The notes: generated by a model from the sequence alone, not told the origin. A DNA stretch of 42,239 bases from Crocosphaera sp. (GCF_030064895.1 NZ_JASJEB010000023.1:1-42239), one strand, 5' to 3'; positions 17,272 through 27,334 are shown, counted from the first letter of the stretch. Numbers and translations are program-made.

Positions 17272-20200
17272 ATGAAAATAAACCGTTCTCCGAAGCGACG
17301 GGACTATGGCTTACAATATGGTAAAAAGCCTAAACTCCACAGACAACATCATTCTTGGGCTGGTTGGGGTCTGGGTGTTGTTTTGTTAGGATTAGGGGGT
17401 GGAACGGTTGTCGGGAGTTTTTTGGTGCAAAAAAACCTGACTCCTGTGGTTGAAGGACAACTTAGTAATTTTCTTAATCGTCCTGTGGAGTTGGGAGAAT
17501 TAGAAACATTTTCTTTCAATTATATTCGCTTTGGTTCTACGGATCTTTTATCGACACCAACTGATCCGGCTAAGGTGTCTATGTCAGCTTTAAAAATTGC
17601 TTATAATCCTCTTAATTATATTATTAATGGCAAGTTAGAAATTGAAGTAACTGCTATTGAACCTTCTGCTTATTTAGAACAAGGGGAAAAAGGTGGGTGG
17701 TTAATAACTAAGTTTAATAAGTTAAATCCTAATAGTCCTATTCGTTTTAAACATTTGGTTGTAGAGAAGGGTGAAGCTATTGTTGTTTCTCGTTCTAAGA
17801 ATGGGGAAAAAGAACCGGCTATAAGTTTAGAAAATTTATCGGGTAAACTTCAACTTGTTAATAATAATATTGGAATCAAGTTTCAAGTTGATTCGGAAAT
17901 AATTGATAGTGGAAGTATTAATGTTTCTGGGATTTATAATCGTAGGAAAAAAGCAACTAATTTATTGGTTAGAGGGAATCAAATTAATGCTAATATAGTT
18001 AGTCAAATTCTGCCTCTTCCTATAGAGTTAGAATCGGGAAAAGTTGATGCTAATTTAGAAGTATCTTATGCGAATAAAAAAATAGAAAATTTACAAGGTG
18101 TAGCTAGGTTAAACCAGGTTGATACAAGGCTTAAGGGTTTACCTCAATCTTTGGTGGGTCAGGGAAAATTACGGTTTAAAGGCAGAGAAATTAAGTTTGA
18201 TGAGGTTGCTACTCAGTTTGGGGAAATAAGGGGAATTGTTAAGGGAAATATTGATTTAGATAAGGGTTTAAATTTAACAGCTAATACTGAAGTTGCTTCA
18301 ATTACAGATGTTTTTAAGACTATTAAGCAAGACCCTAAAAATATTTCGGTTTCTGGTAAGGTTGAAGGAGATTTAAAGGTTAAAGGTGCCTTTAGAAATC
18401 CGAATGTTTTAATATCTCTGAAGAATCAGGATGAGATAAAAATTGATCGTGTTAATTTTAGTGATGTAAGGGCAAGTTTAGGATTAAATAAATCTCAACT
18501 GACTATTAATGGTTTTCAAGCTGTTCCTATAGTGGGGGGACAAGTAATAGGAAAAGGAAATATAAAAATTAATTCTTCTTCTCCTCTCTATTCTATTGAT
18601 ATTGAAGGAAAAGGTCTTCCTACAGCTAGTTTAGCTAGTCTCTATGAAACGGATATTCCTAGTTATATTAATGAAGTTTCTACTTGGGTTAATTTATCAG
18701 GAAATATCAAGAAAACAGAAACTTTTAAAGCAAGAGGAAAGGCTGATTTTGAAGTGGAAAACGGTACAGTTAAGGCTGAAAATATTGTCTATAATAAGGG
18801 TAGTTGGCAAGGGAATGTTATTGTTTCTGAAATTGATGTAAATACTTTTAATTTGCCTCTTAAACAGGGTAAGATTCAAGGTAAATTTATTGTTTCTGGA
18901 AACAGTAGAAAACCGATCAAAGATAGTCTTAAAGCGGATGGGGAATTAACAATTAAAGTTAATGATAGTTTGATTAATGCTCAAAACATCAAATTTTCTC
19001 AAGGTAACTGGCAAGCAAAATTAGCGGTAAATAATACTAAAATTAGTCAACTTTTACCTCAAACTGCTTTTAAAGGTAGCTTAAACGGAATTTTTTATGT
19101 TGAGGGTAACTTAGAATCTAATATTAACAATATTCAAGGTCAAGGTCAGGGAAGTTTGAGCATTGGTGGCGGAAAAATTGTTGCTAATAATCTCTACTTA
19201 AATCAAGGTAAATGGTCAACTGAAATCACAAGTAAAAATGTTGATATTAGTAGTTTAACTAAGAAAGTTCCTGAACAATTATCAGGGAAATTAAACAGTA
19301 ATTTAACTCTAGCCGGAAATATTAACCCTGAGACTTTTATAAATAGTATTGAAGGAAAAGGTAACGCTACATTATCCCTATCTCAAGGGGCGATCGCAGC
19401 TAAGGATCTCACCATTACTCAAGGTGACTTTACTACTACTTTGATCCCTAGCTCTCTCCCTCTAAAGACAATATCTACTAATCTAACTGGAAATTTAGCA
19501 GGAAACTTAGAAATTGCAGGAAAATTAAACAAAATATCCCCAGAATATATACAAGCTAAAGGAAAATTAGAATTTAGTCAAGGATTATCCTATATCAACC
19601 GTTCTCTGACTACTGCTATGGAATGGGACGGACAAAGATTAACCCTAGATGATATTACAGCATCGGGTTTAACAGCAAAAGGATGGTTAGATGTTGATTT
19701 AAACAAAAAGAAAGATATATTAACAGCAATTAAAGCATTTTCTTTCGATATTGACTCAAAAAATTTTGATATAGCGAGTTTACCCTTATCTTTACCCGTT
19801 GAGAATGTAAACTATTCAGGAAAATTAGACTTTCAAGGGGCGATCGCTGGAACTCCTCAAAACCCTAATATTGAGGGAGAAATGGCCTTAATTAACTTAA
19901 AAGTAGAAGATATTAATTTTGAACCTGTAATTAGTGGAAATATTCTCAAAAATTCAGAAAAAGGACTAGAATTAGCTTTAAACGGCACAAAAGATCACAT
20001 CCATTTGCAACTTGATCCCCAACTCAACTCCCTTACTGTAGCTATTAAACAGGAAAACATAGATTTAGTAGCTAATAAACAAGATAAACAATGGAAAATA
20101 GATATCAGTTCCCTCTCCTTACCTATTATCCAAAAAATTGCTCAAACAAAGTCCAAAAATAATACTTTACTCCAACAACCCATGACAGGAAAAATATCCG

Positions 20201-22638
20201 GTCAATTTAGTCTAGACTTAGACAGTGGGGCGATCGCTGGTAAAACAGTTGCTATTCTTAATCCCATTATAGGGACAATTCAAGCTAAACAACTTAAAGG
20301 AAACTTTCACTACGTAAACCAAAGCTTAGCCATAAATAATGCTACAATTTTCACCCAAAACAGTCAATACGACCTAAACGGACAATTTAAACAAACCCCT
20401 AATGGTCCTGAAATAGCAGCTAATGTGAACATCGACCGAGGTAAACTCCAGGATGTTCTAGAAACACTACAAATTTTTGAAATAGAAGACCTAAAAAGAG
20501 GATTAACACCCCCCCAATACGCAAAAGCAGCCGATCTGTACCAAAACGACCAAAATTCCCAAACATCTCTGTTTAAAATAGACACAGCAAAACAGTCTCT
20601 AGGCGATCGCCTAGAAACCTTCGAGCAAATTACAGCATTATTAGGAAAAAATCAAAAGGAAAAACAAGAAAATAAAACTTTACCACCATTAGAAAGCTTA
20701 AAAGGAGATTTCGCAGGACAAATTGCCCTAAATATCACCCCAAAAACCGGATTAAAACTCAACTTTGACCTCATAGGACAACAATGGGAATGGGGAGAAT
20801 ATCAACTCACCCAGTTTCAGGCCAAGGGAAACTGGAAAGATGAAATATTGACCCTAGAACCCTTTAATCTACAATTACAAGATAGTTTAATCCAATTTGC
20901 CGGTAGTATTGGTCAAACAACCCAAAAGGGACAGTTACAGGTGATAAATATTCCCCTAGAAACCCTGTCCCAATGGGTTAACCTTCCCTCCCTTGTCACC
21001 TTGGGAGGACAACTTAACGCAAATATGAACTTAGGGGGAACCCGTGACAACCCTCAAGCATCAGGAAAATTAGTCATTGAACAACCTAGCATCAATCAAA
21101 CTCTGTTAGACTCTACTCAAGGACAATTTACCTACGAAAAAGGTCAATTTAACTTTATCGCAAGTAGTATTCTTGATCGCAAAAGTGAACCCTTAACCAT
21201 AGAAGGAACCTTTCCCTACGTTTTCCCCACATCCCAACAGCAACCCCAAAACGATCGCCTTTCCCTCAAGTTTCAGGCCAAAAATGAAGGGTTAACCCTA
21301 CTAAATATCCTCAGTCAAGGACAACTCGCTTGGTTAGGAGGAAGCGGAGAAGTACAATTAAACTTATCAGGAAAAGTTGACCCAAAACGGGGTATTCCTT
21401 ATGAACTACAAGCCGATGGTTTAGCCCTAATTAAAAACGCCACCATTGCCACCAAAATGATGCCTGAGAACCCATTTCAGCAAGTTCAGGGCAAAATTTT
21501 CTTTGACTTAGATACTATCTCTTTTGATGGTTTAAAAGGGAATTTTAGCGGTGGAAAATTTAATATTAATGGGTCTTTACCATTACTAAAATTAACCCAA
21601 AACAACCCATCTCTAACCGTTCAATTAAATAATTTAGCCCTCAAGCTTCCGCAAATATATCAAGGAGGAGTACAGGGAAACTTGCAGATTGGAGGAAGTT
21701 TATTAAATCCAGAAATTGGAGGAGAAGTCAATCTATTTTCTGGACAAATTTCACTTAAGGAAACTGGCAAGAAACCGCAGCAAAATAATTCTTTATTGAA
21801 AAGCACAAAGTTAAACAATTTGCAAGTAAATCTAGGAGAAAAACTGAGCATCAATAGGTTACCAATTTTAAACTTTTTAGCCACAGGAAATTTAGCCTTG
21901 AACGGAACATTAGCAAAACCAGAACCCAGAGGAACTATTAACTTAGAAAATGGCTTAGTTAATCTCTTTGCAAGTCAATTAAGATTAGCAGGAGGTAAAG
22001 ATAATACAGCACAATTTTTACCACAAAAAGGATTTGATCCTTACTTGAACATTAAACTATTTACTTCCACTACCGAAACAACACAAAATACTGTCAATAT
22101 TAATCCCAATTCTCCAGAAATACCTGAAACATTTAGTGCTGATAAAAATAGTTTAGAGACAGTCAGAGTTAAGGCCAGCGTAGAAGGATTTGCCAGTAAC
22201 ATCACCCAAAGTATTCAATTAAGTAGTCAACCGAAACGGAGTGAACAGCAAATTATTACCCTGCTAGGAGGCACTTTTCTTAATACATTAGGCACAGGAG
22301 AAACCACATTAGGATTAGCAAACTTAGCAGGAAACGCAGTTTTTGGACCATTTCAAGGGGCAATTGGAGAAGCGTTAGGGTTAAGCGAATTTCGTATTTT
22401 TCCTACTCCTTTAATCAACCAAGACGACTCCCTTGACACCTCTAATATTGGGTTTGCCGCCGAAGCAGGAGTCGATTTAACAGAAGATTTTTCCCTGTCT
22501 ATTCAAACCATTGTTAATGGCGATCGCCCTCCAAAACTAGGTTTACAATATCGTATTAATGAGAGTACAGTCATTAGAGGATCGAGTAACTTTTTAGATG
22601 ATAATCGAGGAAGTATTCGATTTGAACAACGATTTTAA
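17272..22638 (+). CDS. tamB: TamB-like translocation/assembly or lipid-transport protein
   Basis: A 1788-residue AsmA-like/TamB protein that in Gram-negative bacteria bridges inner and outer membranes and takes part in outer-membrane protein assembly or phospholipid transport. The N-terminal basic tail (1-28) is followed by one membrane anchor (about 29-53, WAGWGLGVVLLGLGGGTVVG). The middle is a long run of beta-strand repeats (for example SGKLNSNLTLAGNI and similar), as expected of the repeating-beta-groove fold. The last 350 residues are the conserved DUF490/TamB domain, ending in an aromatic FEQRF like an outer-membrane-targeting C-terminus. Length is normal for cyanobacterial homologues. 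The DMT transporter follows after 15 nt on the same strand. Several HIP1 octamers lie inside. Confidence 0.92.
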   Translation: MKINRSPKRRDYGLQYGKKPKLHRQHHSWAGWGLGVVLLGLGGGTVVGSFLVQKNLTPVVEGQLSNFLNRPVELGELETFSFNYIRFGSTDLLSTPTDPAKVSMSALKIAYNPLNYIINGKLEIEVTAIEPSAYLEQGEKGGWLITKFNKLNPNSPIRFKHLVVEKGEAIVVSRSKNGEKEPAISLENLSGKLQLVNNNIGIKFQVDSEIIDSGSINVSGIYNRRKKATNLLVRGNQINANIVSQILPLPIELESGKVDANLEVSYANKKIENLQGVARLNQVDTRLKGLPQSLVGQGKLRFKGREIKFDEVATQFGEIRGIVKGNIDLDKGLNLTANTEVASITDVFKTIKQDPKNISVSGKVEGDLKVKGAFRNPNVLISLKNQDEIKIDRVNFSDVRASLGLNKSQLTINGFQAVPIVGGQVIGKGNIKINSSSPLYSIDIEGKGLPTASLASLYETDIPSYINEVSTWVNLSGNIKKTETFKARGKADFEVENGTVKAENIVYNKGSWQGNVIVSEIDVNTFNLPLKQGKIQGKFIVSGNSRKPIKDSLKADGELTIKVNDSLINAQNIKFSQGNWQAKLAVNNTKISQLLPQTAFKGSLNGIFYVEGNLESNINNIQGQGQGSLSIGGGKIVANNLYLNQGKWSTEITSKNVDISSLTKKVPEQLSGKLNSNLTLAGNINPETFINSIEGKGNATLSLSQGAIAAKDLTITQGDFTTTLIPSSLPLKTISTNLTGNLAGNLEIAGKLNKISPEYIQAKGKLEFSQGLSYINRSLTTAMEWDGQRLTLDDITASGLTAKGWLDVDLNKKKDILTAIKAFSFDIDSKNFDIASLPLSLPVENVNYSGKLDFQGAIAGTPQNPNIEGEMALINLKVEDINFEPVISGNILKNSEKGLELALNGTKDHIHLQLDPQLNSLTVAIKQENIDLVANKQDKQWKIDISSLSLPIIQKIAQTKSKNNTLLQQPMTGKISGQFSLDLDSGAIAGKTVAILNPIIGTIQAKQLKGNFHYVNQSLAINNATIFTQNSQYDLNGQFKQTPNGPEIAANVNIDRGKLQDVLETLQIFEIEDLKRGLTPPQYAKAADLYQNDQNSQTSLFKIDTAKQSLGDRLETFEQITALLGKNQKEKQENKTLPPLESLKGDFAGQIALNITPKTGLKLNFDLIGQQWEWGEYQLTQFQAKGNWKDEILTLEPFNLQLQDSLIQFAGSIGQTTQKGQLQVINIPLETLSQWVNLPSLVTLGGQLNANMNLGGTRDNPQASGKLVIEQPSINQTLLDSTQGQFTYEKGQFNFIASSILDRKSEPLTIEGTFPYVFPTSQQQPQNDRLSLKFQAKNEGLTLLNILSQGQLAWLGGSGEVQLNLSGKVDPKRGIPYELQADGLALIKNATIATKMMPENPFQQVQGKIFFDLDTISFDGLKGNFSGGKFNINGSLPLLKLTQNNPSLTVQLNNLALKLPQIYQGGVQGNLQIGGSLLNPEIGGEVNLFSGQISLKETGKKPQQNNSLLKSTKLNNLQVNLGEKLSINRLPILNFLATGNLALNGTLAKPEPRGTINLENGLVNLFASQLRLAGGKDNTAQFLPQKGFDPYLNIKLFTSTTETTQNTVNINPNSPEIPETFSADKNSLETVRVKASVEGFASNITQSIQLSSQPKRSEQQIITLLGGTFLNTLGTGETTLGLANLAGNAVFGPFQGAIGEALGLSEFRIFPTPLINQDDSLDTSNIGFAAEAGVDLTEDFSLSIQTIVNGDRPPKLGLQYRINESTVIRGSSNFLDDNRGSIRFEQRF

Positions 22639-22653
22639 GGTATAAATTGGCTT

Positions 22654-23682
22654 ATGCTATCTTGGTTAAACAAAATTCCTGGTCGTGGCTATTTATTAGT
22701 AGGAGTTATGATCTTTGGTGTGGCTAACTCTGTGACTCGTAAACTGATGGATATAGGTGCAAATAATCTTATTGATGGTCGCAACCCTATTTCTTTTTGT
22801 AATGTCTTGTTTGTCGGAAATTTGTGTGCTTTAATCGCTTTAATTGGGTTTTATTATCCTCAACTAAAACCTAAATATTTTCGTAATTTATCCTCAAAAA
22901 GTTGGTCTTATTTGTTATTAGTGGCTTTATTATCTGGGGCCTTGGCCCCTGCTTTATTTTTTGGCGCGCTTGGACAAACAGCAGTCAATAACGTTGTCTT
23001 AGTTGGTCGCATTGAACCTCCTTTAATTTTATTTTTATCCGTTATATTTTTGCAGGCCAGGGTTAATGGTTGGGTAGTTAGTGGTGCAATAGTATCAGCG
23101 ATTGGCGTTGTCCTCACTGTAGTTTTACAACCCCCCCAAAACGAAATGATGCAAATGTCAGCGTTTCAACTAGGAATAGGAGAGACGATGGCAATCGCCG
23201 GGGCCATATTTTCAGCGATCGCTAATATTATCAGTCAAGTTAGCTTAAAAAATGTACCCTTGGGATTATTTAATGTAGTGAGAACTGGTTTTGGGACAGT
23301 TGTTTTCTTTGCGATCGCATCATCTTTATTTGGGATAGAACATTTCATGGATGTATCATCCCCTTTCTTGTGGAAATGGATGATTTTTTATGGAACAGTT
23401 ATCGTTGTTATTGGCCAGTTATCTTGGTTTGCTGGTTTAAAACGTAGCAACGCTTCTGAGGTATCTTTAGCTAACTCTTTTAATCCCATTGCCGGAGTTT
23501 TAGCTGCTTTTTTTGTTTTAGGAGAAACCCCAACAGCAGCGCAATATATGGGAGGTGTTGTGATTTTAGGAGGAATTATTCTTAATCAAATTGGAATTGT
23601 CAAGCAAAATAAGTTGTCTGTAAAACCTGATATTCCTTCATCTGAAAAGTTTAAATCATCTCCAGGTTTTAAAGGCGTTTAA
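22654..23682 (+). CDS. DMT-superfamily (EamA) transporter
   Basis: This 342-residue inner-membrane protein has about ten hydrophobic spans in two EamA repeats (about 8-150 and 170-310). Landmarks are LLSGALAPALFFGALGQT, RIEPPLILFLSVIFL and, in the second half, ANSFNPIAGVLAAFFVLGE, the typical conserved loop. EamA proteins export or import amino acids, metabolites or drugs; the substrate cannot be read. It is 15 nt after tamB and may be co-transcribed. The last 20 residues are hydrophilic (serine, lysine and proline rich), and their coding DNA overlaps, on the other strand, the remnant sulfatase frame at 23656. The C-terminus may therefore have been rebuilt by a deletion. Confidence 0.85.
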   Translation: MLSWLNKIPGRGYLLVGVMIFGVANSVTRKLMDIGANNLIDGRNPISFCNVLFVGNLCALIALIGFYYPQLKPKYFRNLSSKSWSYLLLVALLSGALAPALFFGALGQTAVNNVVLVGRIEPPLILFLSVIFLQARVNGWVVSGAIVSAIGVVLTVVLQPPQNEMMQMSAFQLGIGETMAIAGAIFSAIANIISQVSLKNVPLGLFNVVRTGFGTVVFFAIASSLFGIEHFMDVSSPFLWKWMIFYGTVIVVIGQLSWFAGLKRSNASEVSLANSFNPIAGVLAAFFVLGETPTAAQYMGGVVILGGIILNQIGIVKQNKLSVKPDIPSSEKFKSSPGFKGV

Positions 23683-23763
23683 AAATGAATAATTACTGGG
23701 TAAGTCTTCCGGTGCAAAATAGCGTTCTTGATCGGTCAGGATGAATAAAATATTGTAAGTCAT
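23656..23763 (-). pseudogene. N-terminal stub of a sulfatase-family gene
   Basis: The minus strand from ATG 23763 encodes MTYNILFILTDQERYF and then APEDLPSNYSF before stopping after 35 residues. NILFILTDQERY is the characteristic N-terminus of sulfatases and related alkaline-phosphatase-superfamily hydrolases, including the first metal-binding aspartate of the TDQ motif. The remaining 400-plus residues, with the Cys/Ser formylglycine site, are missing. The stub runs into the transporter's 3' end, so the rest was deleted. No function expected. Confidence 0.65.
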
Positions 23764-23860
23764 ACTAAGTGGTTGGACAAAATTAAAGTTAACTCTTAGA
23801 TATTACAACTTCTATGGGACTTTCGCTATAATCTGAACTCAATACAAAATTTTCTCACAT

Positions 23861-25213
23861 TCAAGAACGAATTATTAACCGATCTAAACTATTTTCTAAG
23901 TCTTGGGTTAAGCTACTTACAGCTTGACGACGACTCTTTTTATAGTCATCAAAACGATCGCTAACCGAGATAGGATCACCCACAGTTATCAATGCTTTTT
24001 GTTTACCTAGTTGCGGACGGAAAAAAGGATTTTCACCTTTAATTTTTGCCACAACATCCCACAATAATAATACGGTATCTGCAAACCTTTCCGCGCTAGG
24101 TTTATCCTTAACATAATAACCAGTTACTGCCACAAAAGACTCAACTAAACGCATATGCCACATTCTTAAACTAGCCTCTTCAGCAATGCGATCGCCTAAA
24201 CCTTTTTCCAGCGAAGATAATTTATTGATTTCCTTAAAATCATCCCGATAAATATAGTCCCATCCAGCTTGTTCCAAACGACGACAACGATCAATTACCG
24301 TTCCTTTTTGTTTAAGATTAAAGTAATTTTCTGCAACTTCTAAGCTAGTATTGAGTAATTTTTTTAACCTTTCTTGTAAAGTTTGCCCTGATTCCTCTGC
24401 TAAAGGTTGATGATAAAATTGTTGATAAAAATTTTCCATTACCCCTAAAAAATGTTCCCCTAATTGATATAATCTTTCGTATAATTTTGTTGTTTCTAAG
24501 GAATGATTTTTAGAAGAAATACCAGCATCCTTTTCTAACTGAGTTAATAATTTTTCAATCTCTTGCCAAGGAGGAGAAATATAGAAATATTGAATACCAA
24601 TAGGGACAATAAAAACATCTTCCTTGCGATTACTTTTACGCAAATCTTCTGCACACCAAAACCCCAATTGAGAGATCCCTGGTTCTAGGGGACTAATAAT
24701 TTCATTATGCCCATTTGTTGCCCCTTCTGGGGCTGCTGAAATAGGGAATTGACTATTAACAAATAACTCCCTTGCTGAACGTAAACCAGGAATATCTAAC
24801 TTACCCCTTTGTATAGATGTCCCCCCTAATTTAGAGTATAACCAACCCACAGCAGAACCTGCCCATAAAGGAATCCCGCGATCGTACATAAAATGAGAAT
24901 GAAGAGGATGTTTTAAACTAATTTTTTTTTCTTTAGCCACTTTTGGCAACAGTTTCCAAACTAAATATCCCATACAATAGGAATCGTTAACACTGGGGTG
25001 ACGAAAAGCCATTAAAAAGCGAACTTTCTTATCTTGAAATTGTTGATAATAATCAGCTAATCGTTCAATATTATTACCCTCAATTTCTTGAATTGTGGTT
25101 TGCCATTGTAACCATAAAGGTAAAAAAGTTTTCACCCCACCATAAAGCCAGGGGTTAAAATTAGGAGGAATATGTTCTAAAGGCGGTTGGGCGTGGATTG
25201 ATGTTTGATTCAT
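23861..25213 (-). CDS. PlsC-like glycerolipid acyltransferase
   Basis: This 450-residue protein belongs to the PlsC/LPLAT superfamily. The acyl-transfer HX4D motif is FRHPSVND (His72, Asp77) and the phosphate-binding EGTRS-like motif appears as PEGATN (162-167). This makes it a probable 1-acylglycerol-3-phosphate-type acyltransferase. The C-terminal 230 residues are a helical extension found in a long cyanobacterial subgroup. No signal peptide is seen; it is probably membrane-associated. It lies 9 nt downstream of the PspA-family gene on the same strand, a likely two-gene unit linking membrane lipid synthesis with membrane protection. Exact acceptor lipid unknown. Confidence 0.85.
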   Translation of the reverse strand: MNQTSIHAQPPLEHIPPNFNPWLYGGVKTFLPLWLQWQTTIQEIEGNNIERLADYYQQFQDKKVRFLMAFRHPSVNDSYCMGYLVWKLLPKVAKEKKISLKHPLHSHFMYDRGIPLWAGSAVGWLYSKLGGTSIQRGKLDIPGLRSARELFVNSQFPISAAPEGATNGHNEIISPLEPGISQLGFWCAEDLRKSNRKEDVFIVPIGIQYFYISPPWQEIEKLLTQLEKDAGISSKNHSLETTKLYERLYQLGEHFLGVMENFYQQFYHQPLAEESGQTLQERLKKLLNTSLEVAENYFNLKQKGTVIDRCRRLEQAGWDYIYRDDFKEINKLSSLEKGLGDRIAEEASLRMWHMRLVESFVAVTGYYVKDKPSAERFADTVLLLWDVVAKIKGENPFFRPQLGKQKALITVGDPISVSDRFDDYKKSRRQAVSSLTQDLENSLDRLIIRS

Positions 25214-25222
25214 TTTATTACT

Positions 25223-25918
25223 TTATAATTTATCTATTTTTGATCTAAGTTCATCGATTTCTGTCTGGGAATTTTTTTCTTTTAATTTAGCCATTTCTTG
25301 TTCTACTTTTTTATTATTTTCTAATTCATTAAATTTACTTTCTAGAGGATCAGGCATTTTACCCATCGTAGTTGATTGTGCTTCTAATTCTAATATTTGT
25401 TGATCAATCCTATCAAAAAGATTATCAGAATTATAAGGATCAAAATCTCCTAAAACTTCGTGAAGTTTTTGAGAAGCAATAGCAGAACGAAGTCGAGCCA
25501 AATAAAGACTTTTTTTCGCCTTAGCTTCTCGTTCCTTATGTTCAATTGTTCTTAACTCGTTTTTTAGTTTTTCAATAATCTCATTTTGTTCGATAAGTTG
25601 GCTTTCAATACTATCAGCTTGTTGTTTATAAGATTGACGTTTAAACAACGCTTCCCTAGCTAAACTTTCACCGCCTTTAGCCATAGCCAACTCCGCTCTT
25701 TCGTACCAAGTTGCAGCAGCTTTCTCGTAACGAGATAATTGACGTTCCGCGCTTTTATGGGTTGCGATCGCTTCTGCTAAAGCGCGACGCATAGCAATCA
25801 ATTCTTGTTCCATCTTATTGATGGCTTCATCTAATAATTTTTCAGGGTCTTCTGCTTCATGAACTAAACTATTCAGATGACCCTTCACAACCCTACCAAC
25901 TCTTTCTAACCATCCCAT
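25223..25918 (-). CDS. PspA/IM30-family membrane-remodelling protein
   Basis: This 231-residue helical protein is of the PspA/Vipp1 (bacterial ESCRT-III) family. The N-terminal amphipathic helix and first hairpin carry VGRVVKGHLNSLVHEAEDPEKLLDE (about 7-31), a hallmark of the family. It continues through long coiled coils to about 205, with the MAKGGESLAREALFKRQSY segment in the middle. It lacks the extra C-terminal helix that marks Vipp1, so it is closer to a PspA paralogue. It polymerises on stressed membranes. It precedes the acyltransferase by 9 nt, probably in one transcript. A second, more divergent PspA-like protein lies at 34288. Confidence 0.9.
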   Translation of the reverse strand: MGWLERVGRVVKGHLNSLVHEAEDPEKLLDEAINKMEQELIAMRRALAEAIATHKSAERQLSRYEKAAATWYERAELAMAKGGESLAREALFKRQSYKQQADSIESQLIEQNEIIEKLKNELRTIEHKEREAKAKKSLYLARLRSAIASQKLHEVLGDFDPYNSDNLFDRIDQQILELEAQSTTMGKMPDPLESKFNELENNKKVEQEMAKLKEKNSQTEIDELRSKIDKL

Positions 25919-26011
25919 TCTTGTTCTCCTAATCTTCTTTTATGGTCTCTAATAATAGTTTACCAAGATTTTGAATCCTAAGTAATTACAAAAAGTTATT
26001 AATAACAACGA

Positions 26012-27334
26012 TTACTTAATAGTCATATCCGATGAAGATTGTGAATCTAAAACCTCTCGTTGTTGTAGTTGTTCCATATATTTGACTTGTTGCGGTAATA
26101 GTGGCGAGGGAACTTGATTAAGGCCATTTTGCATTTCTAAACGGGTTTTATGATTAAATCCCAAGGGGATATCACTTTGATTATTTTCTTCCATATTCAA
26201 TTGTTGTTTAATAGATTGACGAAGTTGTTCCTCTTGGGAAACAGATGGGTTATTGACAGGAATTGGAGGGTTTTGAATTGTTACAGTGGGAGAGGTGGGA
26301 GGTTGAGGAGAAGGAGAAACAGCAGGAGAAGTTTGTGTTAACTGTTGTTGCATCACTTGACGAAGTTGTTCCTCTTGGGAAACAGATGTGTTATTGACCG
26401 GAGTTGGTTGAGATTGAACGGTTACAGCAGGAGAAGTTTGTGTTAACTGTTGTTGCATCACTTGACGAACCTGTTCTTCTTGGGAAACAGGTGGGTTATT
26501 GACCGGAGTTGGTTGAGATTGAATGGTTACAGCAGGAGAAGTCTGTGTTAACTGTTGTTGCATCATTTGACGAACCTGTTCGTCTCTCGAAAGCAGTTGC
26601 TTATTAATGGGAGGAGATGGGGGTTGAATAGAAGAAGGAAGGGGACGAGGAATCTCTGCAACAGGAATAGTAGAAGCTAAGGGGGCAGTTTTTGGCGGTT
26701 GAGGAACCTGTAAAGGGGTTATGGTTTGAGGTTGTAGAGAAGGGGGTAAAATGGCGTTAGTCAGGGTTAAAGGTTGATTAACATTAACCACCTTTCTGAT
26801 TGGGGCCGGAGGGATAGGAGAAGGTTTCTCGAGTTGTGGAGGAGACTGGGGGGAGATAGAAGCGTTAGAAACCGTACTTAGTCCATCTAAAGTGAACTGA
26901 TCAGGGGATTTTTTGGCAATATTAAGACTCTTGGGGATGAATAAGTCGGGGGAAGCCATTTCTAGGTTAACGGTGGCTGTAGGCGATTCTAGAGGGGTTT
27001 CCTGTATTTTCCATAGTTGTACCCCCACAATGGCCAGATTAGACAACAAAATTAATGAGAATGATCCCACTCCCCAACTGCTAGATACAGATGTTAACCC
27101 TTCTTCTAACCATAAGGATAAAGAATTATCGCTTTTTCGTTGGATAGGTTGGTTTTGTTCTAAAACAGGATCATAAGTCAGATTAATTATGTTTTCGTCC
27201 TCATGGTATTCATAAGTATTAGCAGGTGTTTCTGCAATGATTTCTGCATCAATGGGTTCTTCTATGAGTTTAGTTGTTTGGTAAGGGCGATTATAGCTAT
27301 TATTAGCAAAATTGGGATTATTATTAGGATTCAT
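26012..27334 (-). CDS. Single-span protein with Pro/Gln-rich periplasmic repeats
   Basis: Function not recognised. Of 440 residues, 1-85 are hydrophilic and Asn/Glu rich (cytoplasmic), 87-108 are a single membrane span (GVGSFSLILLSNLAIVGVQLW), and 110-440 are a proline, glutamine and threonine-rich tail like a periplasm-spanning stalk. About 255-395 consist of roughly four tandem 35-residue units of the form EEQVRQVMQQQLTQTSPAV followed by SQPTPVNN. The units are copied at DNA level, with long identical stretches from about 26220 to 26600. It recalls TonB- or cell-wall-linked stalk proteins without their catalytic ends. It sits 93 nt upstream of the PspA gene on the same strand. Confidence 0.7.
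   Translation of the reverse strand: MNPNNNPNFANNSYNRPYQTTKLIEEPIDAEIIAETPANTYEYHEDENIINLTYDPVLEQNQPIQRKSDNSLSLWLEEGLTSVSSSWGVGSFSLILLSNLAIVGVQLWKIQETPLESPTATVNLEMASPDLFIPKSLNIAKKSPDQFTLDGLSTVSNASISPQSPPQLEKPSPIPPAPIRKVVNVNQPLTLTNAILPPSLQPQTITPLQVPQPPKTAPLASTIPVAEIPRPLPSSIQPPSPPINKQLLSRDEQVRQMMQQQLTQTSPAVTIQSQPTPVNNPPVSQEEQVRQVMQQQLTQTSPAVTVQSQPTPVNNTSVSQEEQLRQVMQQQLTQTSPAVSPSPQPPTSPTVTIQNPPIPVNNPSVSQEEQLRQSIKQQLNMEENNQSDIPLGFNHKTRLEMQNGLNQVPSPLLPQQVKYMEQLQQREVLDSQSSSDMTIK
26220..26600. repeat. Coding tandem repeat, about 105-nt units
   Basis: Near-identical blocks such as GTTGTTGCATCA and GTGTTAACTGTTGTTGCATC recur about every 105 nt (one unit is longer by an insertion) inside the Pro/Gln-rich gene, in frame. 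Copy number is likely polymorphic. Confidence 0.75.

Noticed and set aside
25223-25918. Calling the PspA-family gene vipp1
   Set aside because: At 231 residues it lacks the Vipp1 C-terminal helix extension, so PspA-like paralogue is safer.
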